64,000 bases of DNA from Arcobacter sp. (GTDB lineage Bacteria; Campylobacterota; Campylobacteria; Campylobacterales; Arcobacteraceae). The notes below the pieces were generated by a model. The model was not told where the DNA came from and did no database searches. It saw only the letters and a program-made list of their open reading frames with translations. Positions 17,221 through 25,564 of the stretch are shown piece by piece (the first letter of the stretch is position 1; every line of letters begins with the position of its first letter). A program made the position numbers and the translations under genes. Where the stretch lies: NCBI GenBank assembly GCA_020048055.1, contig JAIFNA010000006.1, positions 1 through 64,000 of the forward strand, written 5' to 3'.

Positions 17221-17448
17221 TTGCCAACATTATTAAATATAAATGGATTTAAATTTTTCTTTTATGCAAATGAACATGAACCAAAGCATATTCATATTAT
17301 GAAAAATGATGAATTTGCAAAAGTTGAGCTAGATAACTTGAAAGTTGTTCAAAATTATTTAAAACCAAAAGATTTAAAATTTGCACTTGTAATAATCGAA
17401 CAAAATAAAATTGAATTTAAAAGGATATGGGATGCATGGTTTAGTTAA
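17221..17448 (+). CDS. DUF4160 protein, toxin candidate
   Basis: A 75-residue protein starting on TTG with AAGG about eight bases upstream. The DUF4160 pattern is clear: MPTLLNINGFKFFFYANEHEP, then KHIHIMKNDEFAKVELD and a C-terminal helix ending in RIWDAWFS. DUF4160 proteins are regularly found beside DUF2442 proteins, and the pair is regarded as a putative type II toxin-antitoxin system; which member is toxic is not firmly established. It overlaps the DUF2442 gene by 17 bases, as expected of a coupled pair. Confidence 0.8.
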   Translation: MPTLLNINGFKFFFYANEHEPKHIHIMKNDEFAKVELDNLKVVQNYLKPKDLKFALVIIEQNKIEFKRIWDAWFS

Positions 17449-17674
17449 GGGGAAAGAAGTACATTTTGATGAAGAATATCTTCATGTCAAGCTTGAGGAC
17501 AATAGAATCATATCAACACCACTTGATTGGTACAAACCACTCAAGATGGCTACAATTACTCAGCTAAGAAACTATAAATTAATATGTTACAAAAGTGGAA
17601 TTGAGTGGGAAGAACTTGATTACCATCTCTCCATTGAAAATATGCTAGAAATCACACTGAGAAATGTTGCATAA
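17432..17674 (+). CDS. DUF2442 protein, antitoxin candidate
   Basis: An 80-residue protein with the family's alternating pattern: FDEEYLHVKLEDNRIISTPLDW, then YKPLKMATITQLRNY and a final segment WEELDYHLSIENML. I place the start at ATG 17432, with AAAGGA seven bases upstream; a TTG at 17411 is less likely. It probably binds the DUF4160 partner and represses the operon, by analogy with type II systems. It ends in GTTGCATAA, as the second DUF2442 gene does. Confidence 0.78.
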   Translation: MHGLVKGKEVHFDEEYLHVKLEDNRIISTPLDWYKPLKMATITQLRNYKLICYKSGIEWEELDYHLSIENMLEITLRNVA

Positions 17675-17815
17675 GTTACATCAGCAATACTAACTGAAAA
17701 TTTTCCTCAAAGAATGTTATGGATTTTTGAACATCAAACGGAGCTTATTTGCGATTGGGAATTGGCACAACGATTTGAACCTTTAGAAAAAATAGCAGGA
17801 GCAGATAATGATTAA
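17675..17815 (+). pseudogene. C-terminal remnant of a second DUF4160 protein
   Basis: Directly after the DUF2442 stop and in the same frame, 46 codons encode MLWIFEHQTELICDWELAQ followed by EPLEKI. This matches the C-terminal helix of the other DUF4160 subgroup (WIExHxxELxxxWELAxxxExxxxIEPL). No start codon or N-terminal half is present. It overlaps the ATG of the next DUF2442 gene by eight bases, as an intact toxin gene would. I read it as the tail of a pair whose first half was lost when the two pairs were joined. Confidence 0.7.
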
Positions 17816-18077
17816 TTTAATAAAAGTTGAGCATACTGAGGATTATAAAATAAAACTTTATTTTTCTAACAATAGTTTTGGTATTTATGATTTTTCTTAT
17901 CTTTTAAAAGCAAATACTGTTTTAACAAAACCATTAGAAGAGAAAAACTATTTCAAACAGTTTTTTATCGATTTTGGAGCTTTGTGTTGGAAAAATGGGC
18001 TTGAGTTAAGTGCCGAATCATTGCACTTGAAATTAAAGCAGGAAGGCAACTTGCATTTTCATCAAGATGTTGCATAA
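17808..18077 (+). CDS. Second DUF2442 protein, possibly orphan antitoxin
   Basis: 89 residues of the other DUF2442 subtype: INLIKVEHTEDYKIKLYFSN, then GIYDFSYLLK, a variable middle and LCWKNGLELSAESLHLKL. Its normal partner would be the DUF4160 protein of which only the tail remains upstream. If that partner is gone, this is an orphan, or it may act against other DUF4160 proteins. Terminator copy 3 follows. Confidence 0.78.
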   Translation: MINLIKVEHTEDYKIKLYFSNNSFGIYDFSYLLKANTVLTKPLEEKNYFKQFFIDFGALCWKNGLELSAESLHLKLKQEGNLHFHQDVA

Positions 18078-18103
18078 AAGATTAAAAAATCAAAAAGAGT
18101 TTA

Positions 18104-18131
18104 AAGGTTGGGCTTTGCTCAACCTTTTTTT
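18104..18131 (+). terminator. Rho-independent terminator of the DUF4160/DUF2442 unit (copy 3 of 3)
   Basis: AAGGTTGGGC and GCTCAACCTT pair around a TTT loop, followed by seven T. It sits between convergent genes. Confidence 0.93.
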
Positions 18132-18147
18132 ATGACAAATTTTCATT

Positions 18148-18477
18148 TTAAAGTGTGATATTCTCCAAAAATTCCAACTCCTCGCCAGCAAAAATAATAG
18201 CATCGATACAATAAGCAACATCTAATTTTTTAGTTTGCAAATAGTACTCAACACTTCTTTTTAATTTTCCTAATTTGGAAGGGGTGATATTATAAACCGC
18301 CTCAAAATTCTCTCCACTTTTAACTTCTACAAAATGATGAACGCCATTTTTTGAAGCGATGATATCGATCTCGCCAAGTTTTTTAGCAAAAAAATTTCGC
18401 TCCACCAACAAATAACCAGTTGACACTAAGTATTCACAAGCCTTATCTTCAAAATAATCACCCTTATCTTTTGTCAT
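18148..18477 (-). CDS. yraN: YraN/UPF0102 nuclease-fold protein
   Basis: A 109-residue protein with the restriction-endonuclease-like core of this family: KGDYFEDKACEYL helix, LLVERNFFAKKLGEIDIIA with the metal Asp, and HFVEVKSG with the E-x-K motif. Cellular role is unknown; links to Holliday-junction processing have been proposed for the family. It overlaps the molybdoenzyme gene by four bases (ATGA), the last gene of a proA - fdh - yraN run. Confidence 0.93.
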   Translation of the reverse strand: MTKDKGDYFEDKACEYLVSTGYLLVERNFFAKKLGEIDIIASKNGVHHFVEVKSGENFEAVYNITPSKLGKLKRSVEYYLQTKKLDVAYCIDAIIFAGEELEFLENITL

Positions 18478-20555
18478 ACAGGAATTACTTCAACCTCAAC
18501 AGACTTAAACCTAGCAGTTTTGATAAGTTCATCACATTCATCTCCAAAAATATAGTTGATATTTGATGCGGCATGGTGAAATGTACAAAACATTGTCCCT
18601 GATTTTAGAGTTTTTACAAACTTGATATTTAAAATTGAAGTTTCACCGTATTTGTTTTTTAGTATCACACGATTGCTTTTAAATTTATCTTTATCTTCAA
18701 TTGATATTTGTAAAACATCTTCATCATGTTTACTTAAAAGTGTGTCACTGTGCATTGTTTGTGCTGCATTGTTGTAGTGAACTATTGTTCGTCCTGTTGT
18801 TAAATAAAAAGTTTCCCTTTTTTCATTGTGTAAAACTTTTTTCACTTGCTCTCTTAGAGCGTATTGATGATACTTAAATCGTCCCAAGCCATCTTTTGTT
18901 CTAAAATCTTCAAGATGAAGGGTAGGGGTGTCAGTTCTTCCAACAGGCCATTGCATCCCACGACTTCTATTTTTGATAAGCTTAAGATAACTTGCTCCAC
19001 TAAATCTATTTGGTGCATCTTTTCTTATATCTTCCCAAATATCTTCACTTGTTTCATAAGAAAACTCACCTTTTAATTTATGCTCAATATCTCTTAATAC
19101 TTCCCAATCATCAGGCATTTCACACTCAACAAGTGGCTGAGAAAGATGGAGTCGTCTCATTGCATTTATGTAAACTCCGGTTTTTTCATAAGCTGATTTT
19201 ACCCCAAAAACAATATCGGCTTTTGAAGCTATATCATTCATAAACAAATCTTGTACAACAATAAGCTCTAGGTTCTCTAAGGCTTTGTGGACTTTATTTT
19301 GATTTGGATGGATATGTGTAAAATCTTCACCCATAACATAAAGCGATTTTATTTTTCCATCAATCATAGCCTCAACAGCATCTGGTGTCATAAGCCCAAT
19401 CTCTTGTGGTGCTTGATAATCTGGGGCATAATAAGGTAAACACCCAACATCGCACGCACCTTGAACATTATTTTGTCCACGAAGTGGCATAAGTCCAGCT
19501 CCAGCTTTACCAATATTTCCAGTCATTAACGCCAAATGTGTAATAGCCATAACAGCATAACTTCCATCAAGATGTTCAGTTATCCCAAGACCCCAAAATA
19601 TCATCGATTTTTTTGTAGCGTAAGCTCGTGCGATAGTTGGGATAGTTTCACTTAGCTCTTCATACCCTTTTAGTTGTTTAAAAAATTCTGGATTTGCAAA
19701 TTTATCATTTAAAATCTGATTTTTATAATCCTCAAACCCAACAGTTCTAGCCTCAATAAACTCTTTATTGTAAAGCTCCTCTTTTAAAATAACATAAGCA
19801 ATCATATTTAAAATAAGTAAATTTGCTTCAAATGGGATAATCGCTTCAATTGATGCGTATTTGTGAAGTTGGATTTGTCTTACATCCATAACTGCTATTT
19901 CACATGTTTTGTTTCTCACAGCTTCAATCATACGATTTGCAACTATTGGGTGTGCTTCTGTTGTATTTGAGCCAATGACAAGTAAAAATTCACTTTTAAA
20001 AATATCATCAAATGGATTTGTTGCAGCCCCTTCCCCTATTGTTTGTCTCATCCCTGTAAGACTTGGACTATGACAAACTCTAGCACAATTATCTATATTT
20101 GGACTCTCCATCGTAGTTCTTGCAAATTTTTGTAAACTATAAGCACTCTCACAACTAGTTCTAGCTCCACCCATAGCACTAAAGCTATGTCTTCCGTATT
20201 TGTTTTTTATTTGTGATAATTTCCAAGCAACTAAACTTGTAGAAAACTCGTAATTTCCACTATACCAAACATCGTCTATACTTTTTAATCTTTTGCTTCT
20301 TGCTTGAAGCTCTTGTGGCATTTGGTTAAAATTCTTTTCGATAAAAGATTTTTTTACCCTTACATCTCTTACTCTATGTGGACTTGAGACAAAGTCATAA
20401 CCACTTTTTCCTTTGATACAAAGTTTTCCACGGCTTACATAGCCATCAGCTTGAGCATAAATTTTCTCTATTTTGTTATCTTTTACAACACCTGTAATAT
20501 CGCATCCTGTACCACAATATGTACAAACACTTGCTATCTCTTTACTTATATTCAT
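18474..20555 (-). CDS. Formate-dehydrogenase-like molybdopterin oxidoreductase
   Basis: A 693-residue bis-MGD enzyme. The N-terminal [4Fe-4S] site is CTYCGTGC...C (Cys11, 14, 18, 46). Cys161-His162 in NCARVCHSPSLTGM matches the Mo-ligand Cys (or Sec) and catalytic His of formate dehydrogenase H. GRGQNNVQGACDVG-like text (LRGQNNVQGACDVGCLP) and a C-terminal molydopterin-binding domain (TTGRTIVHYNN) follow. There is no twin-Arg signal and no adjacent iron-sulfur, NAD or membrane subunit, so it is probably cytoplasmic with partners elsewhere. Overlaps with yraN and proA are four bases each. Formate oxidation or CO2 reduction is likely; other substrates cannot be excluded. Confidence 0.8.
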   Translation of the reverse strand: MNISKEIASVCTYCGTGCDITGVVKDNKIEKIYAQADGYVSRGKLCIKGKSGYDFVSSPHRVRDVRVKKSFIEKNFNQMPQELQARSKRLKSIDDVWYSGNYEFSTSLVAWKLSQIKNKYGRHSFSAMGGARTSCESAYSLQKFARTTMESPNIDNCARVCHSPSLTGMRQTIGEGAATNPFDDIFKSEFLLVIGSNTTEAHPIVANRMIEAVRNKTCEIAVMDVRQIQLHKYASIEAIIPFEANLLILNMIAYVILKEELYNKEFIEARTVGFEDYKNQILNDKFANPEFFKQLKGYEELSETIPTIARAYATKKSMIFWGLGITEHLDGSYAVMAITHLALMTGNIGKAGAGLMPLRGQNNVQGACDVGCLPYYAPDYQAPQEIGLMTPDAVEAMIDGKIKSLYVMGEDFTHIHPNQNKVHKALENLELIVVQDLFMNDIASKADIVFGVKSAYEKTGVYINAMRRLHLSQPLVECEMPDDWEVLRDIEHKLKGEFSYETSEDIWEDIRKDAPNRFSGASYLKLIKNRSRGMQWPVGRTDTPTLHLEDFRTKDGLGRFKYHQYALREQVKKVLHNEKRETFYLTTGRTIVHYNNAAQTMHSDTLLSKHDEDVLQISIEDKDKFKSNRVILKNKYGETSILNIKFVKTLKSGTMFCTFHHAASNINYIFGDECDELIKTARFKSVEVEVIPV

Positions 20556-21811
20556 CTTATTTGCCCATTTCCTAAAATTTTGAACTTATAAGTCGTAAGC
20601 TCATTTATCCCCATAGGTCCCCTTGCATGAAGTTTATTTGTACTAATACCAACCTCAGCCCCAAAACCAAATGCACCACCATCTGTAAATCTTGTACTTG
20701 CATTTGCATACACACAAGCACTATCAACGCTATTTAAAAATTTGTTTACCTCTGTGTAGCTTTCACTTATAATCGCCTCACTGTGTCCTGAACCGTACTT
20801 TTCAATATGCTCTATCGCCTCATTTGTATCTTTAACTATTTTAATTGATAGTATGTTTGCCAAATATTCTGTATAAAAATCATCTTCTGTTGCAACTTTT
20901 ACATCGATAAGTTTTCGTGTATTTTCACAACCATAAAGCTCAGTCCCGTTTGCTTGAAACTCTTTGTAAAGTGGTGGCAAAATATACTTAGCCAACTCTT
21001 GGTGGACAAGTAAAGTTTCCATAGCATTACAAACTCCTGGTCTTTGACATTTTGCATTGATACAAATTTTTATCGCTTTTTCTGTGTCAGCATATTTGTC
21101 AATATAAGTATGACAAAGCCCTTTGTCGTGTTTGATAACTGGAACTGATGAGTTTTGATTTACAAATCTAATAAGTGCCTCTCCGCCCCTTGGGATAATC
21201 AAATCTACATATTTATCTTGCTTAATTAGATTAGCTACACCTTCTCTTGAACTATCAGGCAAAAGTGAAATTGCGGAAATTGGAAGATTGTTTGCTTGAA
21301 GCACCTCTTGCAATACTTTTGCTATTGCTTGATTACTAAATTCTGCCTCTTTTCCACCTTTTAAAATACAAGCATTTCCACTTTTAAAACAAAGCGCGGC
21401 TGTATCACTTGTAACATTTGGACGACTTTCATAGATAATCCCAATAACACCAATAGGAACAGCAACTTTTTCAATATTTAGTCCATTTTCACTAACCCAT
21501 CCATCAAGGATTTTCCCTACTGGATTTTTAAGTGCGGCTATCTCATTTATTGCATTTGCCATATCTTCAATTCTTGATGGATTCAAAAGCAACCTATCCA
21601 TCAATGAAGATGAAAGATTATTTGTTCTTCCATACTCTATATCTTTGAGATTTTCCCTTATTATATATAATGCATTGCCCAGTAATGCTTCGCTCATCTG
21701 ATGAAGAATATTGTTTTTTACCTCACCGCTTAAGTTTGCGATGATAGATTTTGCTTTTTTAGCATCTTGTAAAAATTGTTCCATTTGTACCCTTTTAGTC
21801 TGAATAATCAA
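20552..21811 (-). CDS. proA: Gamma-glutamyl phosphate reductase
   Basis: Second step of proline synthesis: NADPH reduction of glutamyl 5-phosphate to the semialdehyde. 419 residues, standard length. The catalytic Cys lies in CQRPGVCNAMETLL; ESRPNVTSDTAALCFKSGNA and the C-terminal GAEVGISTNKLHARGPMG are family signatures. The proB kinase is not in the window. It leads a tightly overlapping run into the molybdoenzyme and yraN, a mix with no obvious pathway logic. Confidence 0.97.
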   Translation of the reverse strand: MIIQTKRVQMEQFLQDAKKAKSIIANLSGEVKNNILHQMSEALLGNALYIIRENLKDIEYGRTNNLSSSLMDRLLLNPSRIEDMANAINEIAALKNPVGKILDGWVSENGLNIEKVAVPIGVIGIIYESRPNVTSDTAALCFKSGNACILKGGKEAEFSNQAIAKVLQEVLQANNLPISAISLLPDSSREGVANLIKQDKYVDLIIPRGGEALIRFVNQNSSVPVIKHDKGLCHTYIDKYADTEKAIKICINAKCQRPGVCNAMETLLVHQELAKYILPPLYKEFQANGTELYGCENTRKLIDVKVATEDDFYTEYLANILSIKIVKDTNEAIEHIEKYGSGHSEAIISESYTEVNKFLNSVDSACVYANASTRFTDGGAFGFGAEVGISTNKLHARGPMGINELTTYKFKILGNGQIR

Positions 21812-21855
21812 AGATTATACAAAAAAGAAAATTGCATATTGATTTACAATAATGT

Positions 21856-22224
21856 CTAGTTTAGAGTAAAAAGTTCAAGTATATCTTTTGGAATTTTTGA
21901 TGGTTTTTGATTTTTTAGATATGCAACTTTTATATTCATATCAAAAAGAAGTGTATCATTTCTAAAAATTTGTTGATTTAAAACGAGTGAGGCACTTTTG
22001 ACTTCAATCAAAATAGTTTTTATCTCTAGAAAATCTCCAAAAATAGCTGGTTTAACATACTCAGCAGATAAAGATTTCACAACAAAGAACTCATTTTCTC
22101 TATGTGGAGACAAACCTTTTTGAAAGAAAATCTCACTTCTAGCTCTCTCACAAAAATTAAGATAATTTGAATGATAAACCACTCCACCTGTATCTGTATC
22201 TTCGTAATAAACTCTAATTTGCAT
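21856..22224 (-). CDS. ybgC: YbgC-type acyl-CoA thioesterase
   Basis: A 122-residue hot-dog-fold protein. The catalytic Asp lies in YYEDTDTGGVVYHSNYL, followed by NFCERARSE, the classic YbgC opening. In Helicobacter and E. coli such enzymes hydrolyse acyl-CoAs; in E. coli it travels with tol-pal genes, which are not seen here. Five bases separate it from hemH on the same strand. Confidence 0.93.
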   Translation of the reverse strand: MQIRVYYEDTDTGGVVYHSNYLNFCERARSEIFFQKGLSPHRENEFFVVKSLSAEYVKPAIFGDFLEIKTILIEVKSASLVLNQQIFRNDTLLFDMNIKVAYLKNQKPSKIPKDILELFTLN

Positions 22225-22228
22225 AATA

Positions 22229-23158
22229 TTAAACTTTTTCCCAATAATTTTTTATCATCTCCATAAAATATGGGTGGTGGTTTGGAGCTTTTGCAACTCT
22301 ATAATCAGCTATCCCAATTTCATCAGCTAACTCTCTATATTCAATATCAAGTTCACACTCAGTTTCAGAGTTATCAACTGTAAACGACAAAGGATAAATA
22401 AGAACTTTTTTATCTTTAAACTCGGTGAGTTTATCGCTCATATATGGACGCAACCACTCCATAGGACCTAGCCTTGATTGGTAAGCCAAGTGGATTGAAT
22501 TAAATTTTATCCCCTCCTCTTCTAAAACTTTTTTCGCCTCCTCCATATTTGCGATAATATGTTTTTGGTACAAATCACCTTTATCTATTATTTTTTTAGT
22601 TAATCCATGTGCTGAAAATATCAAATCGTACTCTTTTGAATCAATATCAACAATAACATCTTTTATCTTTTCAACTATCGCTTTATTATAAAGCTTATCA
22701 TCATAATAACTATCTATTGTTTTTATCTTTGTTTCGATTCCATATTTCTTAGCCGACTCCATAAAATCTTCAATCGATGATTTTGTTGTTGTTTGGGAAT
22801 AATGTGGATACATAGGAAAAGCAAATATCTCATCATATCCAACAAGTTTTTCCATAATATCACTAGCAAATGGTGGAGTGTATCTCATCGCATAAAAAAC
22901 ATCAGCATCAATCTCCTTATTTAATCGTCTCACCAATCTTTTTGTATGCCCCACAATAGGTGACATCCCGCCAACAAGTGAGTAGTTATGCTTTGCCTCT
23001 TTTTCCCTAAGTGTAGTTATAAGCCAAGCTATCATCGCTCTCATTGGCTGTGGAGCACCTATTATATATTTGTCATTGAACATATTTGTTAAAAATACTT
23101 TCACTTCATCTAGGTTGTTTGGTCCACCCATATTAAGGAGTACTATCGCTTTTTTCAT
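22229..23158 (-). CDS. hemH: Ferrochelatase
   Basis: Inserts ferrous iron into protoporphyrin IX, the last step of haem synthesis. The 309 residues carry LLNMGGPNNLDEV at the N-terminus, the metal-site His in FSAHGLTKK, YQSRLGPMEWLRP, and the acidic metal-path residues in DNSETECELDIEY. With HemC, HemD and HemJ in the same window, the haem pathway is well represented though scattered. Divergent from the MATE gene. Confidence 0.96.
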   Translation of the reverse strand: MKKAIVLLNMGGPNNLDEVKVFLTNMFNDKYIIGAPQPMRAMIAWLITTLREKEAKHNYSLVGGMSPIVGHTKRLVRRLNKEIDADVFYAMRYTPPFASDIMEKLVGYDEIFAFPMYPHYSQTTTKSSIEDFMESAKKYGIETKIKTIDSYYDDKLYNKAIVEKIKDVIVDIDSKEYDLIFSAHGLTKKIIDKGDLYQKHIIANMEEAKKVLEEEGIKFNSIHLAYQSRLGPMEWLRPYMSDKLTEFKDKKVLIYPLSFTVDNSETECELDIEYRELADEIGIADYRVAKAPNHHPYFMEMIKNYWEKV

Positions 23159-23236
23159 TTGCTATCCTGTATTTATATATAAAATTTTGGGAATTATAGC
23201 TTTGTAGAGTTTAATTTCATAGTAGTTTTTTGTAAG

Positions 23237-24601
23237 ATGATAATATACTTCGCGATGGAAAAATCAAATCACCTAATCACAAAAGATATAAAAAAACTTA
23301 TCATCCAAATAGCCATTCCATCAAGTGTTGGGATGTTTTTTAATACTATGTACAATGTTGTTGATACATTTTATGTTGGGCTCATCTCAACCGTTGCTAT
23401 CTCGGCACTTTCTTATAGTTTTGTTGTTTATTTTATGTTGCTATCTATTAGCTTTGGGCTATCTTCGGCGATTACCGTTTATGTTGGCAATTCACTTGGT
23501 AAAAAAAGGATTAGCCTTGCTAAAATCTACACAACAAATGGGATAAGTTTTTTTGCATTTGTCTCCCTTTTGCTATGTTTGTTTGGATTTTTGTTTTCAA
23601 AAGATATTTTTACTTTGATGGGGGCAAGTGGTGAAGCTTTAGAACTTGCCCTTAGCTATACATACATCATCTTAATAGGTACAATTCCTATGCTTCTAGG
23701 ACTTGGAGCAAATGCTGTACTTGTGGCACAAGGGGATACTAAGAGTTATCGCAATACCCTTATTTTTGGATTTGTACTAAACCTCATCCTTGACCCACTT
23801 TTTATTTATGGATATGGATTTATCCCATCTTTTGGATTTAGTGGCGTTGCACTTGCAACTGTTTTAATCCAATTTCTAACTACCGCTTATATTTTTAGAA
23901 AACTTTTTAAAACAAACCTTTTTGAAATAGATAAATTTTATAAAAAACTACCAAACCTAAAGGCTTTTAAAGAACTTTCAAAACAAGCAATTCCTGCTAG
24001 TTTAAATATGTTTTTGATGTCTTTAGGGACGATGATTATTACCTATTTTGTTTCAGATTATGGGCATTTGGCTGTTGCTGGATTTGGGATTGGGTATAGA
24101 GTTGAACAGATTATCCTCCTTCCGATGCTAGGACTTAATATTGCTGTTTCTACAATTGTTGCAAATAATTTTGGAGCTAAAAATTTTGATAGAATCGATG
24201 AAGTTGTAAGAAAAGCTTTACTATATGGTTATATTATGAGTGCTATTGGGGTAGGGCTACTTGTTGTTTTTGGAAAATATATTATTATGATTTTTAGTAC
24301 AGATGCGGTTGTTTTAGATATTGCTTACATATATGTTGTGTTTGAGAGTTTAATCTTTTTTGCATTTATCACAATTTTTATCTCAAATTCAACTCTTCAA
24401 GGGATTAAAAAACCTCTAGCTGTCCCTTTGGTTAGCTTTTATAGACAAATACTACTGCCATCTATTATTTTATTTTTTGTTGTCAAAGTGTATCATCTTG
24501 ATATTATTTTTGTATGGCTTTCTATGTTATTTATAGTTTATAGTGCAGCTATTTTTATCTTTTTTTATACAAAAAAACAATTAAAACAAACAGGAGTTTA
24601 G
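23237..24601 (+). CDS. MATE family multidrug/cation exporter
   Basis: A 454-residue protein with 12 predicted helices in two homologous halves. Family signs: PSSVGMFFNTMYNVVDTFYVG in helix 1, PMLLGLGANAVLVAQGDTK, and in the second half PASLNMFLMSLGTMI. It likely exports cationic compounds using Na+ or H+. The first ATG at 23237 and a second at 23255 are both possible; neither has a strong ribosome-binding site. It is followed after one base by the DJ-1 family gene. Confidence 0.9.
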   Translation: MIIYFAMEKSNHLITKDIKKLIIQIAIPSSVGMFFNTMYNVVDTFYVGLISTVAISALSYSFVVYFMLLSISFGLSSAITVYVGNSLGKKRISLAKIYTTNGISFFAFVSLLLCLFGFLFSKDIFTLMGASGEALELALSYTYIILIGTIPMLLGLGANAVLVAQGDTKSYRNTLIFGFVLNLILDPLFIYGYGFIPSFGFSGVALATVLIQFLTTAYIFRKLFKTNLFEIDKFYKKLPNLKAFKELSKQAIPASLNMFLMSLGTMIITYFVSDYGHLAVAGFGIGYRVEQIILLPMLGLNIAVSTIVANNFGAKNFDRIDEVVRKALLYGYIMSAIGVGLLVVFGKYIIMIFSTDAVVLDIAYIYVVFESLIFFAFITIFISNSTLQGIKKPLAVPLVSFYRQILLPSIILFFVVKVYHLDIIFVWLSMLFIVYSAAIFIFFYTKKQLKQTGV

Positions 24602-24602
24602 A

Positions 24603-25157
24603 TTGAAGAATATAGTTTTAGTACCACTTGCAAATGGGTTTGAAGAGATTGAAGCGGTTAGTATAATCGATATCTTAAGAAGAGGTGATGTTGAGGTTAT
24701 TAGCGTATCACTTAATACTGATTTGTATGTAACAGGTGCTCACAATATGACAATAAAAGCCGATAATTCAATTGATAAAGTTAATATTGATACCATCACA
24801 ATGATTGTATTACCAGGTGGTTGGGGTGGAACGCAAGAGTTAGCAAACAATACAAAGGTTCAACAAATTTTAAAAACAATGGATATTGAAAATAAGCTAA
24901 TTGGCGCGATTTGTGCTGCACCATTTGCCCTTGATAAGGCTGGTGTTTTAAAAGATAAATTTACTTGTTATCCATCTGTTGAAACAAATATAAAAGCAAC
25001 TGGCTACCTAAAAGATGGCGGGAATGTGATTTGGGATAAAAATATCATAACATCAAAAGGACCATCAACTGCTATGGAATTTGCTTTAGAAATAGTAAAA
25101 AAACTTCAAGGGGATGTAAAATATCTTGAACTAAAACAAGGACTTTTACTCTGCTAA
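24603..25157 (+). CDS. DJ-1/PfpI family protein (ThiJ/YajL-like)
   Basis: 184 residues. Landmarks: VLVPLANGFEEIEAVSIIDILRR with the conserved Glu, the nucleophile elbow Cys in IGAICAAPFAL, and ITSKGPSTAMEFAL near the end. Members act as protein or nucleotide deglycases or chaperones under carbonyl stress; which role applies is not visible. TTG start immediately after the MATE stop. Its end overlaps the proposed CTG start of ychJ. Confidence 0.9.
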   Translation: MKNIVLVPLANGFEEIEAVSIIDILRRGDVEVISVSLNTDLYVTGAHNMTIKADNSIDKVNIDTITMIVLPGGWGGTQELANNTKVQQILKTMDIENKLIGAICAAPFALDKAGVLKDKFTCYPSVETNIKATGYLKDGGNVIWDKNIITSKGPSTAMEFALEIVKKLQGDVKYLELKQGLLLC

Positions 25158-25564
25158 AACCATCAAATAACCTTGAGTGTCCATGTTGTAGCAAATTAAA
25201 ATACAAAAAATGTTGTCAACCTTTTCATAAAGGAAAATTACCAAAGAATGCCCTTGAACTTATGAAAAGTCGATATAGTGCTTATAGTTTTGGGCTAGTG
25301 AAATACATAATCAAAACAACTCACAATGAAAATATCGAATATAGTTTAGATACAAATTCTTGGGGCAAAGAGATAAAAGAATTTAGTTTAAATACAGATT
25401 TTTTGGGATTAAAGATTTTAGATTTTACAGATGGAAAGGATATTGCATTTGTAACATTTGAAGCAACACTCTACTCAAAACAAAACGATATTAGCTTCAA
25501 AGAGAGGAGTAAATTTTATAAACTAAGCGATATGTGGTTTTACCACAGCGGTGAATTTTTATAA
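25151..25564 (+). CDS. ychJ: YchJ-like protein with N-terminal SEC-C motif
   Basis: The ATG at 25262 would cut the protein: upstream in the same frame lie 37 codons encoding CPCCSKLKYKKCCQPFHKG, a SEC-C zinc motif, and then ALELMKSRYSAY, the YchJ signature. The frame opens at a TGA ending at 25129, and no ATG, GTG or TTG lies before the zinc motif. CTG at 25151 has AAGGA eight bases upstream and is the best start, giving 137 residues. The usual CPCGSGKKY reads CPCCSKLKY. Function of YchJ is unknown; zinc and possibly SecB-like protein binding are inferred. It overlaps the end of dxs by six bases. Confidence 0.75.
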   Translation: MLKPSNNLECPCCSKLKYKKCCQPFHKGKLPKNALELMKSRYSAYSFGLVKYIIKTTHNENIEYSLDTNSWGKEIKEFSLNTDFLGLKILDFTDGKDIAFVTFEATLYSKQNDISFKERSKFYKLSDMWFYHSGEFL

